A stretch of 64,000 nucleotides of DNA from contig SPDT01000009.1 in NCBI GenBank assembly GCA_008477525.1, forward strand, positions 1,298,777 through 1,362,776, read 5' to 3'. Of the stretch, positions 22,193 through 35,000 are shown piece by piece (the first letter of the stretch is position 1; the number at the start of each line of letters is the position of its first letter). The DNA is from Hypomyces perniciosus (taxonomy: Eukaryota > Ascomycota > Sordariomycetes > Hypocreales > Hypocreaceae). A model generated the notes under the pieces. It worked only from the letters and a program-made list of their open reading frames with translations. It was not told the DNA's origin and searched no databases. The position numbers were made by a program, and so were the translations under genes.

Positions 22193-22210
22193 GCCGGCGC
22201 ATATGCCGGC
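22193..22210. promoter_or_regulatory. Candidate Zn2Cys6-type palindrome CGG-N8-CCG
   Basis: The sequence GCCGGCGCATATGCCGGC has perfect 6-bp inverted arms and can be read as CGG, eight bases, CCG. Fungal Zn2Cys6 regulators of metabolite clusters bind paired CGG triplets. It is about 0.9 kb upstream of the PKS start. No regulator gene is present in this window, so this is a weak, motif-only call. Confidence 0.3.
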
Positions 22211-22535
22211 TGTGATGTTGTGACCTTGTGACGTAGTAATTCCAATTTCGGATTACTATTCGGGCGTCACAGATTTCTCAAAGGAGCTTTGGGGGCGGAG
22301 CCGGGCGGGTACCTTGTCGCAGCTCGCCACTCCGCCACCCTTCAGCTTGCTCTGTCCGCTTGGCAAGGCGAATCGAGCAACATCTTGCATGATGATTGCG
22401 TGGATCGCGACCTCGTATTATGATTGCGTAGACCGTACGAGGTACTTTGTAACCGATGTGAAAATTTTCTGGACAGTAAGACGACCCACAGCGTGCATTC
22501 ACAATTCTCCCCTGTAAAAATTCTCCCACTCTCTG

Positions 22536-22614
22536 CCTCGCAAGAGGTACAGCCGACGATGACACACTGCCTCCCACGCGAGAGGCCTCGAAAACTACGT
22601 CGCCTCGTAAGAGG
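22536..22614. repeat. Three short CCTC...GAGG hairpins
   Basis: CCTCGCAAGAGG (22536-22547), CCTCCCACGCGAGAGG (22570-22585) and CCTCGTAAGAGG (22603-22614) can each form a small stem of CCTC with GAGG. They are evenly placed about 33 bp apart. They may be remnants of a repeat element or protein sites; function unknown. Confidence 0.4.
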
Positions 22615-23122
22615 TCCCGACAGCTAGCACTCAGGTTTTTCCCCTCTGCAAGGGGGGTTTTTCATCCTGGTACATGAGGCCCTGGGCCTTGGATGACCCT
22701 CTTTCCTTTCTAAAAAAAACTGAAATTTAGTGAACGGCGGCCTTGAGCTGCTGGCTCCTAACGTCCTATTGCCCAGATGTGGATTTCCGTAACTAGTTTA
22801 CTCAGTGGACACAAATAATAAAACAAACAAACAGCGTACATTCAGCAGTCAATATCAATCATGATATCACTCCTGGCTCTTTTACAACAATATGCAATAA
22901 TGATATAGACACACCACCAGGTTGTGAGGTTTGCGTCCATGCGCCAATAACGCGGGCAATACTTAGGAAGAGGAACAAATACAAATCTGGTGTAAAACAG
23001 AGACTTAACTCTTATATTACATATGAACTCAAAGTTATTTGTTTGTCCTATTAAAACGTTTATGCCCAATCTTCATCTCTCCCTCTCTACAAGATTGGTC
23101 ACATAGACAACTTCAAATAACC

Positions 23123-26100
23123 ATGAGTCAACTCTGGAAAGAAGACATTGCGCCAACCATGAAAGGAGATCAACATGCCACAGGTCTTCCTCCGTTGGCT
23201 ATCATCGGCATGGCGATGCGTTTTCCCCAGGGGGCAGACTCTGCAGAGGCCTTTTGGGATATGCTCATCTCGAAGACATGTGCATCAACAGACATCCCTT
23301 CAGACCGTATGAATATCTCAGCATATTTCCATCCGGACCAGGGACGACTCGATGCCATGTCTCAGCGGGGAGGTCATTTCATAAAAGGCAATCTTGCCGC
23401 TTTTGATGCTCCTTTCTTCTCTATTGGTGCCGCCGAGGCAGAAGCCATGGATCCGGGCCAGCGATTCACTCTCGAAACAGCCTACCAAGCTATTGAGAAC
23501 GCTGGAATCCCAATCGAGCGCATCGCGGGCACCAAGACATGCGTCTTCACAGGCTGCTTTAACAATGATTATGGTAAACTCTCGCCCAAGGACCCCGCAG
23601 ACCCCCCAAAGTATGATACAGTTGGTACTCAGATGAGTATACTCGCGAACCGCGTGAGCTGGTTTTTCGATCTTGTTGGACCGAGTGCCAACGTAGATAC
23701 CGCGTGCTCAAGTAGCCTCATGGCACTAGATCTGGTGTGCCAGTCCATTTGGCAGGGAGATTCATCCATGGTTAGTAGGGCAAACAGGAAACCTTATGGC
23801 AATTTTCGACTCACAAATAGTAATACAGGGCCTCGCATGTGGAAGCAATATTTTGCTTTCCCCGGAATTTATGGCTAGCATGGACAACCTTGGATTCTTA
23901 TCCAAGGATAGTCGTTGCTTTAGCTTCGACCACCGTGCAAATGGTTATGCCAGAGGTGAAGGATTTGGCGTCCTCGTTATAAAGCCTCTCCAAGACGCTC
24001 TTCACGATGGTGATACCATTCGGGCCGTGATACGGTCTTCAGCATCTAACCAAGATGGCAAAACTCCCAGTTTAACACAGCCGAGTAAGGAGTCACAAGA
24101 GCGTTTGATCCGCCACGCGTACAGAAAGGCTGGACTTGACTTCAACTCAACCCGATATTTCGAAGCCCATGGAACAGGCAAGTCTGACTGGAGTTGTCGT
24201 ACGTCAGATGAAGTATTAATGCTTTCTATTAGGCACCCCTGTTGGCGACCCTATTGAAGCCGGAGCCATCGGCGCTGTCTTCCGTTCCCAAAGATCTCAC
24301 GAAGATCCTCTATATGTGTGAGATTTCATGATCATTCTTTTTATACACCTCCACAATAGTACTGACACTGGCATTCCTCACTCCAGCGGGTCTGTGAAAG
24401 CCAATATTGGTCATCTTGAAGGAGCCAGTGGAGTTGCTGGTGTTATCAAAGTAATTCTTTCGCTTGAGAAGGGAGTTATTCCTCCCAATACAAATTTTGA
24501 GCGATTAAACCCCAAAATCGACGCCGACTTCTTAAATATCAAGGTATGTTTGGGTGACAATATTAAGCGAAAATACTAATATTCTCGCAGATACCCACAG
24601 AAGCGGTTTCATGGCCTTCCAAGGGCTTGCGTCGAGCATCTATCCAGTCCTTTGGATTCGGTGGATCCAACAGTCATGTCATTATAGACGATGCATATAA
24701 CTATCTCTTGCTTAATGGCTTACGAGGGCACCACAACACCGTTCCCGAACCACCGACACAACCGCCCCTCTTGCAGTTCTCGGCGAATCCTACCAATGGA
24801 AATGGACTTGAAGAGGTCAATGGTGTGAGTTCCGTCAGTCACTCGGAACTAGACACACGAATCCTTGTATGGTCAACTGCCGATGAGGCTGGAGTTGCTC
24901 GCCTGACTGAAATCTGGCGAGAGTATTTTACCCGTGTTTTAATCTCGAATGAGGTCGAGGACAGCTATCTGCAAGACTTGGCCTATACTCTGGCAAGCCG
25001 GAGGACCCATTTCCCTTGGCGGACTTTTGTAGTGGCAAAGGGCCGCAAGAATATTAAAGATATCGCCGATCTAATGACCACGTCAACTAAGGCAGCCACT
25101 TCGCCGAAGCTCGCCTTTATATTCACTGGGGTTAGTATCATTCTCCTGATCTTCCTGAAGACTTGGAAATGCTGGTACTGATTCCATAAACTTGCAGCAA
25201 GGAGCGCAGTGGTACGCCATGGGAAGAGAGCTTATAGACAGATACCCCGTGTTTAGAAACTCCCTGGTCCACGCTGGTCTTTATCTGAAAAGTCTGGGTT
25301 GCCCATGGAATCTATTAGGTGAGTACACATTATTTATGCATTTATGCTCGGACAGTTCTAACCTTCATGCCTTACGTCTAGACGAGATGCTTAAAGATCG
25401 AGCCAACTCCAACGTTAATGATACAGAGTATAGCCAGTCTTTGTGCACAGCCCTTCAAGTGGCTCTGGTGGATTTGTTGGACTCCTTCGGCGTTCGCCCT
25501 ACTGCCGTCGTTGGCCACTCCTCTGGCGAAATCGCTGCAGCGTAGGATTTTGCGTACCTACTTGATCGGAAAGTTGCTAACATTGCCATAGATATGCTGC
25601 AAAAGCACTTAACCGACAGTCAGCCTGGAAAGTCTCCTACTACCGTGGGCTATTAGCAGCTCAGCTGGGACAGACTGATACCATGAAGTGGGGCATGGTC
25701 TCTGTAGGATTATCCAGGGATAGTGCGACGCCATATTTGGAACGCGTATCCGCTGAGCTTGGGAGCACCAGGCTCGCAATTGCTTGCGTTAACAGTCCTA
25801 AGAACTTGACCATATCGGGGGACTCAGCCCATCTCGATCACCTCCAAGCTCTCCTGCAACCTGAGCAGATCTTCAACCGCAGGCTAAAGGTAACCGTTGC
25901 TTATCACTCATTTCAGATGAAAGCAATTGCAGACCAGTATCTTTCTTGCCTCAGCAATCTTACCGGCCAGAGTTCTCAGAAATCGAAATCGACGCCGGTG
26001 ATGGTGTCTTCTGTGACAGGCGAGTGGGTAGATGCTCAGACTGTTCAGAAAGCTGAGTACTGGATAAGCAACATGGTTCAACCGGTCCTATATTCGGATG

Positions 26101-29100
26101 CGCTAGCGAAGCTGTGCTCACAATCCTCAGCAAATATCGTCAAGAAGCTTGACGGTAGTCACCACCGCCTAATATTTGTCAATCAACTTATCGAGATTGG
26201 CCCACATGCGGCTCTTCAGGGACCTTCAAAGGACATTCTTCGTTCTATTGGACGTGAAAAAGACATAGGCTACATGTCTTTGCTGAGACGCAACATTTCC
26301 GCTGTTAACACTACACTCGAGGCTGCCGGACAAATGTATTGTGTCGGCTATCCTATTAACCTAGCTCGTGTAAATAATCAACAGTTTGTGAAATCGTCAA
26401 TTGCCTCTCCCAAGACGCTGACAAGCCTACCGGTATACTCATTCAACCACAGCAAAACATTCTGGCATGAAAGTAGGCTTAGCAGGGAAAATCGCTTTAG
26501 ACATTTCGGCAGGATGGACCTTTTAGGTGCGCCGAGCCAGGATTGGAACCCGTTCGAAGCCCATTGGCGGAATATTATCCGTCTTTCTGAGCTCCCTTGG
26601 CTTGAAGATCATAAGGTATGTCAACTCTGTATATATTTGAACTAAGAAATAACCAGAGGTAGATAAACGGTGTTATCTTATATCCTGCCGTCGGGATGGT
26701 TGTGAAGGTGGTTGAAGCGGCAAAGCAACTCGCCGATAGCAGTCGTGAAGTAAAAGGCTTCGTGGTCAAAAACATAAACTTTCACTCGGCTATAAACATC
26801 CCTACAGGTTCTGAAGGCGTCGAAGTTAATACATATCTTCGACCAAGAAACAATGCAGACCACAAACCTTCCGGGTGGTTCGACGTCCGCATTTGTACGT
26901 ATGATGGAAAAGGTTGGATCGAAAACTGCAACGGATCAGTTCAGATAGTATACGTGGCTGAACACTCTGAGATTGATGGGGGCCTAGAATCTGAAGTGTG
27001 GCGCAAGAACCACGTACAGCGCTATCAAGACTCGGTCAGCAAATGCACGACCAAAGTTGATGCTGAGTCGCTCTATAACCATCTGAGCAATTCTGGGTAT
27101 AGCTATGGCCCTACCTTCCGATCCATCACATCTGTAGCTTTCGATGGGCGAGAGAATATTGTGTCCGAGGTAAAGACCTTCCAGTGGTCCAACTATGAGG
27201 CTGCAAACGTCGCCCAATCACATATCATCCACCCCACGACCTTTGACGGAATTTTCCAGACCATCTTTGCTGTCTACACTAAGGGCGGTACCGGAGCAAT
27301 GTCTACCAGCATCCCAACACACATTAACCGACTCTGGTTGTCAGCCAAAGGTCTAAGCCACCCGAACGCGAATTCCATTAAAGTTTACGCCAATACCCTG
27401 TGGACGGGGCTTCGTGGAACTGAGTCCACCATTACTGCACTCGACGCGACGGGATGTGAGGTCTTGATCGAAATGCAGGGCGCTAAAACAACTCTTATCT
27501 CCTCTGTAGGCGATGCTGATGGCACTGAGAAGCAAGTTGAAGATAAGTGCTACAACATTGATTGGAAGCCTGATTTGGACTTGCTCTCTGTCGAAAGTGT
27601 GCAAGCATTTTGTGACACAGCAGTGATCCCCGAGCCTGAGCCGGTTGACTTTTACACGGATGTTGACAGTCTTCTTACAGCAGTCGCGCAACGTGCTCTC
27701 GTCGTGAAAGACAAGTTGTTAGAGAGTCTCAAGCCGACAGACCATATCAAAAGGTACCTAGACTGGATAGAGCATCGCATGCAAGGTCCTCCGCATGATG
27801 AATATGTAGCCCAGCTAGTACAGAAGATTGCCTCGGAGAATAAGCAAGGGGCTTTCTTTGCCACTATCTGTGAAAACTTGCTGGAATTCCTAACTGGAAG
27901 AATTGATGCAACAGATATTTTGTCTGATGGAGATCTTGTCAAGGATTATTCCTATGAGCTGGTGAGTTTTCGCGCTAAAGTACCTGTTATAATCAGAACA
28001 ACTGTATGCTAAAAAAATTTGCAGTGGGACTCGTTGCCTTGTCTGAAGAGACTGAGCTGCTACCTCGATGCACATGTGCATAAGACCCCAAATGCCAAGA
28101 TCCTCGAGGTAGGAGCCGGAACTGGCGCCATGACGCACCAGCTTATGAAGACACTCGCAATACATGGAGAGGATGGGTACGGTGTCCCTCGATTCAGCTG
28201 CTTTGATTATACGGATATCTCGACCTCTTCTTTTGGGTCGGCTGGGGAAAAGTACCGAGGCTTTGGCAATCGAATGCAGTTCAAGTCACTCAATATCGCG
28301 GTCGACCCTGAGTCTCAAGGCTATGAACTCGGAACCTATGACATCGTTGTTGCCGCTATGGTATGTTGAGCTTGTCAAACATAGCGATTTGGGTACGGAG
28401 GATTGACTGAAAATATAGGTGCTGCACGCCACCGAAGACTTATTGGTGACATTGGCAAATTGCCGAAAACTTCTAAGGCCGTGAGTAAACAACCCTAGAA
28501 AAAATTTGATACCACAGCTGACGAAGATTAGTGGTGGCAAACTTATCCTGTTGGAGCTTACTCAGCCAAAGGCATTCCGTACAGCGTTCGTCTTCGGCCT
28601 GTTAGATGGCTGGTGGTCAAGTATGAAAAACCCCGGGTAATCCATAACCGTTGCTGCGAGCGCTAACGAAACATTCCTAGGCTCTGAGGAGTACCGGAAA
28701 TGGAGCCCATGCGTCGATGTGAACAAGTGGCATGAGCTGCTTAAACAGAATGGCTTCTCTGGTAGCGAAACCGTCCTGCACGATTATGACAACTCAATTT
28801 GCCATGAGTTCAGCGTTATTATTTCGACAGCACAGTCGGAGCTTCCAGTCATGGCATCCGATTCTAAACTTGTCATTATCTATGGGTCAGAACAGGAGCA
28901 GTTGGCTCAGGACATCCAGAAAGAGGCTGAAGTACACGGAAGCTTTACCGTCCAATCGGCCACTATTGAGCAGGTTTTGAAGCAGCCGCCAGATGCAGAC
29001 GCTGTTGTTGTCTTCTTGCTGGAACTGAAGGAGCCGGTCTGGCTTAAGATAAACTCAGAGCTCTTCGACAGATTACGCAAAATTTTATCTTCCGCATCTA

Positions 29101-31670
29101 AGGTGCTCTGGGTTGCCCGAGGAGGCGGATTTAAGTTTCCTGAGCCCGAATTCCGCATTATCGATGGCCTCTTCCGAGTTCTGAACTCAGAGTTCGGAAA
29201 CTCAGTTTACGCTTCGCTTTCGCTTGAAACCGAGGGAACACTAAGTAGCCAGCAAAAAGGCCATATAGTGCAGCTAGCCCGGCTATTCACAACATCACAG
29301 GATATCGACACAGAATACATCGAGCACAAGGGCCTACTACACATCAGCCGTCTCATAGCAGCTGACAATTTAAACAAGCTGGTGTTCGAGCGCCAACTTC
29401 CACAGCAGAAGCAGCGACAACAGTTTGGTTCTGGTGCTCCACTGCGTCTCAATATTCGTTTGCCAGGAATGCTGAGTTCCCTCGAGTTTGTTGAAGACAA
29501 AGGGAAAGACTTGGACCTACATCCAGATGAGATCGAAATCCAGGTCAAGGGTGTCGGACTCAACTTCCAAGACATTCAGATTGCTCTAGGACGGTTGAGC
29601 CAAGGGAACATAGGCATAGAATGTGTAGGAACCATTACGCGACTTGGGAAGAACTGCGAGGGATTGGCCGTGGGCAACCGCGTAGCTGTAATCTGCCAGG
29701 ACAGCTTCAAGAGTTATGTCCGTGTCAACTACCGATCTGTCGCTAAGATTCCTGATAGCATACCTTTCTCTGTCGCTGCAGCTATTCCAGTTAGCTACTC
29801 TGTCGCTTGGTACTCCCTTTATGAAATCGCCAGGGTTCAGCCCGGGGAGACTGTCCTAATACACTCCGGTGCCGGAGGAATAGGTCAAGCAGCTATCCAG
29901 GTTGCACAGTACCTGGGCGCGACTGTTTTCGCAACAGTTAGCACGAAAGAAAAGAAGCAGTTGCTGACGGAAAAATATAAAATTCCCGCAGAGAATATAT
30001 TTTCTAGCCGCGACACTGTCTTTGCTGAAAGCATCAAGCGTCTTACATTAAGTCTTGGTGTAGATGTGGTACTGAACTCGTTATCAAACGAGGGATTAGT
30101 TGCGTCATGGGAGTCCATTGCGCCGTATGGACGATTCATTCAGATCAGCAAGAAAGATATTCACCATCATAGTACATTGCCTATGTTCTCCTTTGCTCGC
30201 AGTGCTACCTTTTGCGCTGTTGATATCGCCGCAATGAGTCTTGAACGGCCATATCAAGTGAGGAAGACTATGGAGGAGGTTTTCTCCCTGATTGAGATGG
30301 GAGCGCTAGCCCCTTCTGAGCCCCTTCAAGTTTATGGCGTCTCTGAGCTAGAAAAGGCTTTCCGGGAGATGCAGGGCGGGAAGAATTTTGGCAAAATTGT
30401 GATAGATTTTAAAGCTGATGATTATGTTGAGGTAAGAAGATCACCTTCAAGTTTTTTTTTCTCTAAACCAGATAATAGAGGAACTTGTGGCTAATGTTCC
30501 TGATAGACAATTCTTGATACTAGGCCGACCTTTAGCTTTGACCTAGATGCAACCTATGTGATCGCAGGTGGTCTTGGTGGCCTGGGTCGAAATGTTTCGC
30601 GCTGGTTTGTCGAACGTGGTGCTCGCAACCTAATACTGCTTTCCCGATCAGGTCCAAAGAGCAGAGATGCCCAAGCCTTCGTAGCTGATTTAACAAGCCT
30701 TGGTGCCTGCGTGCGAACTCCACCATGCAATATTTCCGACCTCGATGCTCTTAGGAATGCATTAAACCAATGCCTCTCAGATATGCCCCCAGTAAAAGGC
30801 TGTATCCAGTCTTCAATGGTACTACGAGATGGGACTTTTGAGGGTATGACATTTCAATCATGGGAGATGTCGACGCTACCTAAAGTGCAGGGCACCTGGA
30901 ATTTGCATACTCTACTCCCGAAGGGTATGGATTTCTTTATTATGTTCTCTTCAATATCTGGCATCTTCGGAAACCGTGGGCAATCCAATTACGCAGCAGG
31001 GAATACTTACATGGACGCAATCGCAAAATACCGTATTGCAAATGGCGAGCAAGGATCTTCGATTGACTTAGGGTTGTTCCTTTCAGCCGGAGTCTTGAAT
31101 GAGGATAAAGGATTATTGGGCAAATTCCTTGCCAAATCATTTTTCAACCCCATGACAGAGCCAGAATTATTCGCTCTACTGGAGTATTATTGCAACATCA
31201 ACGAGCAACACGGCAACCACCTACAATGTCAAACGGTCGTTCTTGACATCGCTGCCGGTCAACGAGAACGCGGCGCGGATTCGGTCTACTGGCTCAAAAA
31301 GCCACAGTTTCGTCACATCATTATGGGCGAAATGAAAGAAGCGGATGGAGCACAGGCGGAGAAGATGAACTTCAAGGCCGTATTCGCAGCCGCTTCATCT
31401 CTCGCCGAAGCCATTATGCCTGTCACAGAGGCCCTGGTCAAAAAGATAGCTAACACCTTATCTTTGGCAGAGGGGGAGCTTGATTCTTCTAGGCCTTTGC
31501 ACAACTACGGCGTTGACTCGCTGGTAAGTGTTGAGCTACGGAACTGGTTCTTGAAGGAGCTACAGGCAGACATTGCTATTTTTGATATTCTTGGTGGTGC
31601 ATCTATCTCTAGTGTAGCTGCATTAGCTGTTGCGAAGAGTAAGTACCGGAAGGCTATATGGGTAGGTTGA
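23123..31670 (+). CDS. Highly reducing type I polyketide synthase (KS-AT-DH-cMT-ER-KR-ACP), 14 exons
   Basis: Thirteen introns (47-75 bp) join without any frameshift to a 2,594-residue protein. Exons: 23123-23770, 23829-24177, 24233-24317, 24387-24543, 24591-25130, 25198-25318, 25382-25541, 25592-26615, 26663-27961, 28025-28360, 28419-28480, 28532-28620, 28681-30431, 30507-31670. KS triad Cys195 (DTACSSS), His330 (HGTGT), His370 (NIGHLEG); AT GHSSG Ser680; DH His1027 (HxxxGxxxxP) and Asp1223 (HPTTFDG); methyltransferase LEVGAGTG ~1488; [10 protein letters not shown] ~2017; [10 protein letters not shown] ~2226 with Ser/Tyr (SNYAAGN ~2368); ACP GVDSL, Ser ~2545. All catalytic residues are present, so a reduced, possibly alpha-methylated chain is expected. 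There is no thioesterase or reductase, so release needs a partner (hydrolase or NRPS). Start: the Met before SQLWKE; 28 extra codons upstream are open but unlike a PKS. Intron 2 is GC-AG. An LTR begins 8 bp after the stop. Confidence 0.93.
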
Positions 31671-31678
31671 AGTTAGAC

Positions 31679-32035
31679 TGTCACGACCCGAACATGCGAC
31701 CTATGCATGCAAACGTCACGTGTGCACACACGTGACCAGGACCGACGATCAGGTCGCGGTCCCCGACTCTTATACAACGGACCGCGCCTCCAGAGGATCG
31801 GTCCACGACCCAAGGACATCGGTCCTCAATGTATTTCCTTTGTATATATACGACTGGCTTGTCACTCATTTAGTATAGTTACTTAGACAGTCGTTAATAA
31901 ATTGCATTCACTAGAACCGCCTGTTCTACAGAATCGTGACTACGTTACCCTGCTCAGTATTCATCCCTGACCTCTCTGTCAACATAAACCCGCGAACCTC
32001 GGTTTATCCCTTGAGAATCAACCCGGATCGTCACA
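31679..32035 (+). mobile_element. Solo LTR, copy C
   Basis: A 357-bp LTR running TGTCACGACCCG to GGATCGTCACA, in the reverse orientation to copies A and B. It carries the shared TATATATACGACTGG and TAGTATAGTTACTTAGACAG blocks and the CGAACCTCGGTTTATC end. The flanking 5-mers (TAGAC and AGGAC) do not match convincingly. It starts 8 bp after the PKS stop codon, so the PKS 3' untranslated region and polyadenylation signals must lie in it. Confidence 0.88.
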
Positions 32036-35000
32036 AGGACGTACCTATATGTTTTACCGAATGTATATAAATCCAGGGTAACTGATGAACTATTAAAGGG
32101 GAATATATACCTTAATTTGAAGAATTTTCAAAGAGCTTCCTATTTCTGAAATGCTTTTCTTGCTTTCATTGATATTGATATATATTATGTGTATTTTATA
32201 ATAAAGATAGTTAAGGTAAAACCTGTGCTTGGCTATAGGGTTAAGCCTAGATTTTTATACCTTTATAGCTTTATACCCTAAGGTAAAGCTTTTTTTACAT
32301 AGATTTAAAAGATTTTATACTTTATAGTTTTTAATAAATATAATAGAGAAAGAAAAGGTAAAGAAAAGAAAAGAAAAGGAGGGATAGTTAAGGCTAACCT
32401 CCTGTTTAGCTATATAGTTAAGCCTATGTTTTTAGCTTTTATAGCTATATACCCTAGGGTTAAATAGTTTTATATACTGGGGTTAAAGACTCTTATCCCC
32501 TGGGGTTCAAGAATCTTGTACCTTGGGGTTAAAGAGTCTTATCCCCTAGGGTTAAAGAATCTTATATATTAGGTTAAAAGGAGGGCTTGCACTTACCTAA
32601 CAATATAAACAAGACTTGAAATTTACTTATTTATATTAATATTATAATATAAACAGTTAAGTTAATAATTTATAATTAAGATTAATATAGAATAAATAAA
32701 TACTCCTAGTTTATTTTTAAGTAGCTATAGCTGGTTTACTAGTATAGCTGTAATAGTTTAGCTATACCAGGGCTTTAGTCGTAGCAAGATTGCAGGTCTA
32801 TTACTGCTGTCTGCAGGCTCTCCTAGCTTAGCTAAAATTGTAAAAGAGAATAAATTCACTTATCAGTCAAGTTCAGTCAATAACTATACCTATCAAGGTT
32901 TCAAGCAAGTCCCAGGGACCTAAATTATTATAGCCAAATTCCATATAAAAGGCAAAGCCTATAACAATATAGCCCTTATATAGTTCAGTATATAGTATAT
33001 ATAAAGGATAAAAAACCACTAAATAACAGGATTAAAGACAAGGCGCAGAGAATCGAGAAGTGTATAGGGGATAAAGGGATAATATAGACTTATATTTATT
33101 ATTACTATCCTAGAGTAGTAAAGCGCTGGCAGGTTATCTAACCTACTTACTTTATATATAACCTAGTAGCTAGGCAGGGCTAGTCTTTTATAGTGGATTA
33201 ATAAATATAGAAAAATAATAAATAATACTGCAGCTTATAATCCCTATAAAGGACCCTGGATAAATGCTTGGTTTTAAGCTAGCAGACTAAAATTTATCTC
33301 TAGGTATTTTAGCTAATATTAAGGTTAACTTGAAAGCTAAGGATAACAATATATATAAAGCTATACACCTAATAATAATACCAGATAATAGACTTACTGG
33401 CCACTACTTTACGGAAATAATAGAGAGATTTAGGCTTTAAGAATAATGCTTTTAGCACTTCTGCTAGTAAACGCGCGCGCGGCAGGCAATTTAATAATAG
33501 AGAGTCTACTTTAAAGCAAGCACAGCTATACTATATCCTTACAGCGCGGATGCCAGTAAATGCATTAATAGCAAAGTAGACTTTTAGGCAAAATCGACTA
33601 ATAAATTCATAGTATATGCAAAAGCTTTATAGCATTTTTATATAAAGTAGGCTTAACTGAAATATAAAAGAGTATTACCTTTAGGTAATATATAGTTATA
33701 GAGATATAAGTAATATAATAATGTATCTAGGACTAGGGTATACTAGAACTGCCCCTTTACCTAGTAATATTCTAGTGTTTTTAAAATAGCTGTTTATTAA
33801 TAATAGAAAAAAGGTTAAGATTCTGGCTAGGCAGTACTGGATTAAAGTATTAAAGGCGTATATAGAGTGGATAGGCTTTAGCAATAATAAGCTATAGTGG
33901 CTATATAAGTTTTATAATTAGGGTATATAATAATAAATATTACTATTTAGAGAAAAGACAGCTAAAAATATATACAGATACTCTACTACTAGATTTAAAC
34001 CTCAGGCTTTAAGTAAATCGAAAAGATCTGGCTTTAGTAGACAGTTATAGTAAGATCTAGGTATAGGTAATAGCGGTATTATCGCAAAATCCAAAGCTGT
34101 TTTAAAGTAAAGGTGCAGATATAGAGCAGCAGATAAAAAGTGTATTGCATTTAAATGGCAAGGTTAAATTCCTACTCTATCAGCTAGTAATAGGATAAAG
34201 GAATAAGCAATAGAGGGCTATAGTAATACACTAGTGCTAGATAATAATTAAAAGGATAACCTTTTAGATTTTAATATAAGACTAAATAATTAATTATAGG
34301 ATAGATAATATAGGTTTATTAAGTGAGAGGAATATATTTTTAGCTAATAGATATAGGCAATAGTTTTGGTTTACTACTTTCTAGAATATGTTTACTACTT
34401 TTACTAAGCTGCCAGGAAATGCAGCTAAGTCTATAAAGTTAATAGATTAGGCGTTTATATTGGCTTTACTTCTGGCAGGTTAAATGGAGTTATAGGTATA
34501 AAAGCTTTTCTACCTTAATTAAATATAATAATAAATCGAATAGTCCTTTAAACGCCAACTTAACTTTTTTATTGCTTTTAATAATAGTAGTTACTAGGCA
34601 GTATATAAATATATACTATAATCTCCCTAGCTTTAGTTTCTTAATATCTATTATTTAATATAACTATTAAAAGATAAAGGGTAAGTATTATATTTAATAA
34701 TAAGCCATATAGTAGCCTAGTTAAATCCGAATCCTATAGTTATTATTAACTAATAGGATAATAATAAACTGCCTTTATATAATAACCTATTACCAGCACT
34801 CTAGTATATTAACTCTCAGTTTATTAAAAAAGCCAATTAAAGATTATAGTTATCTATACAGGATATATAAGATTAGCTGTCGCTAGAAGCAGTATTTATT
34901 GCTCTGCAGTAAAAGATTCTTAAATTTACCTTGGTTTACTTAGCAGCTTTTAAAAGTCTAGCTATAAAGGTATACCTTAAAGAGCTGCCAGTTAAAGTAG

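Larger units (their letters stand above)
20735..23122. other. Region upstream of the PKS, no gene recognised
   Basis: About 2.4 kb between the TIR element and the PKS start, presumably containing the PKS promoter in its last part. Short frames such as 22278-22577 (minus) look random. Visible structure is a 14-bp tandem repeat (21924-22007), a GCCGGC palindrome (22193-22210) and three small CCTC/GAGG hairpins (22536-22614), each listed separately. Confidence 0.5.

Noticed and set aside
23771..30506. Stop codons and frame changes inside the PKS suggesting a pseudogene
   Set aside because: Each interruption is resolved by a 47-75 bp intron with proper ends, and the phases of all 14 exons join into one protein with every catalytic motif.
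32447..32580. Interstitial telomere
   Set aside because: The GGGTTAAA core is embedded in a 23-bp unit with no consecutive TTAGGG.
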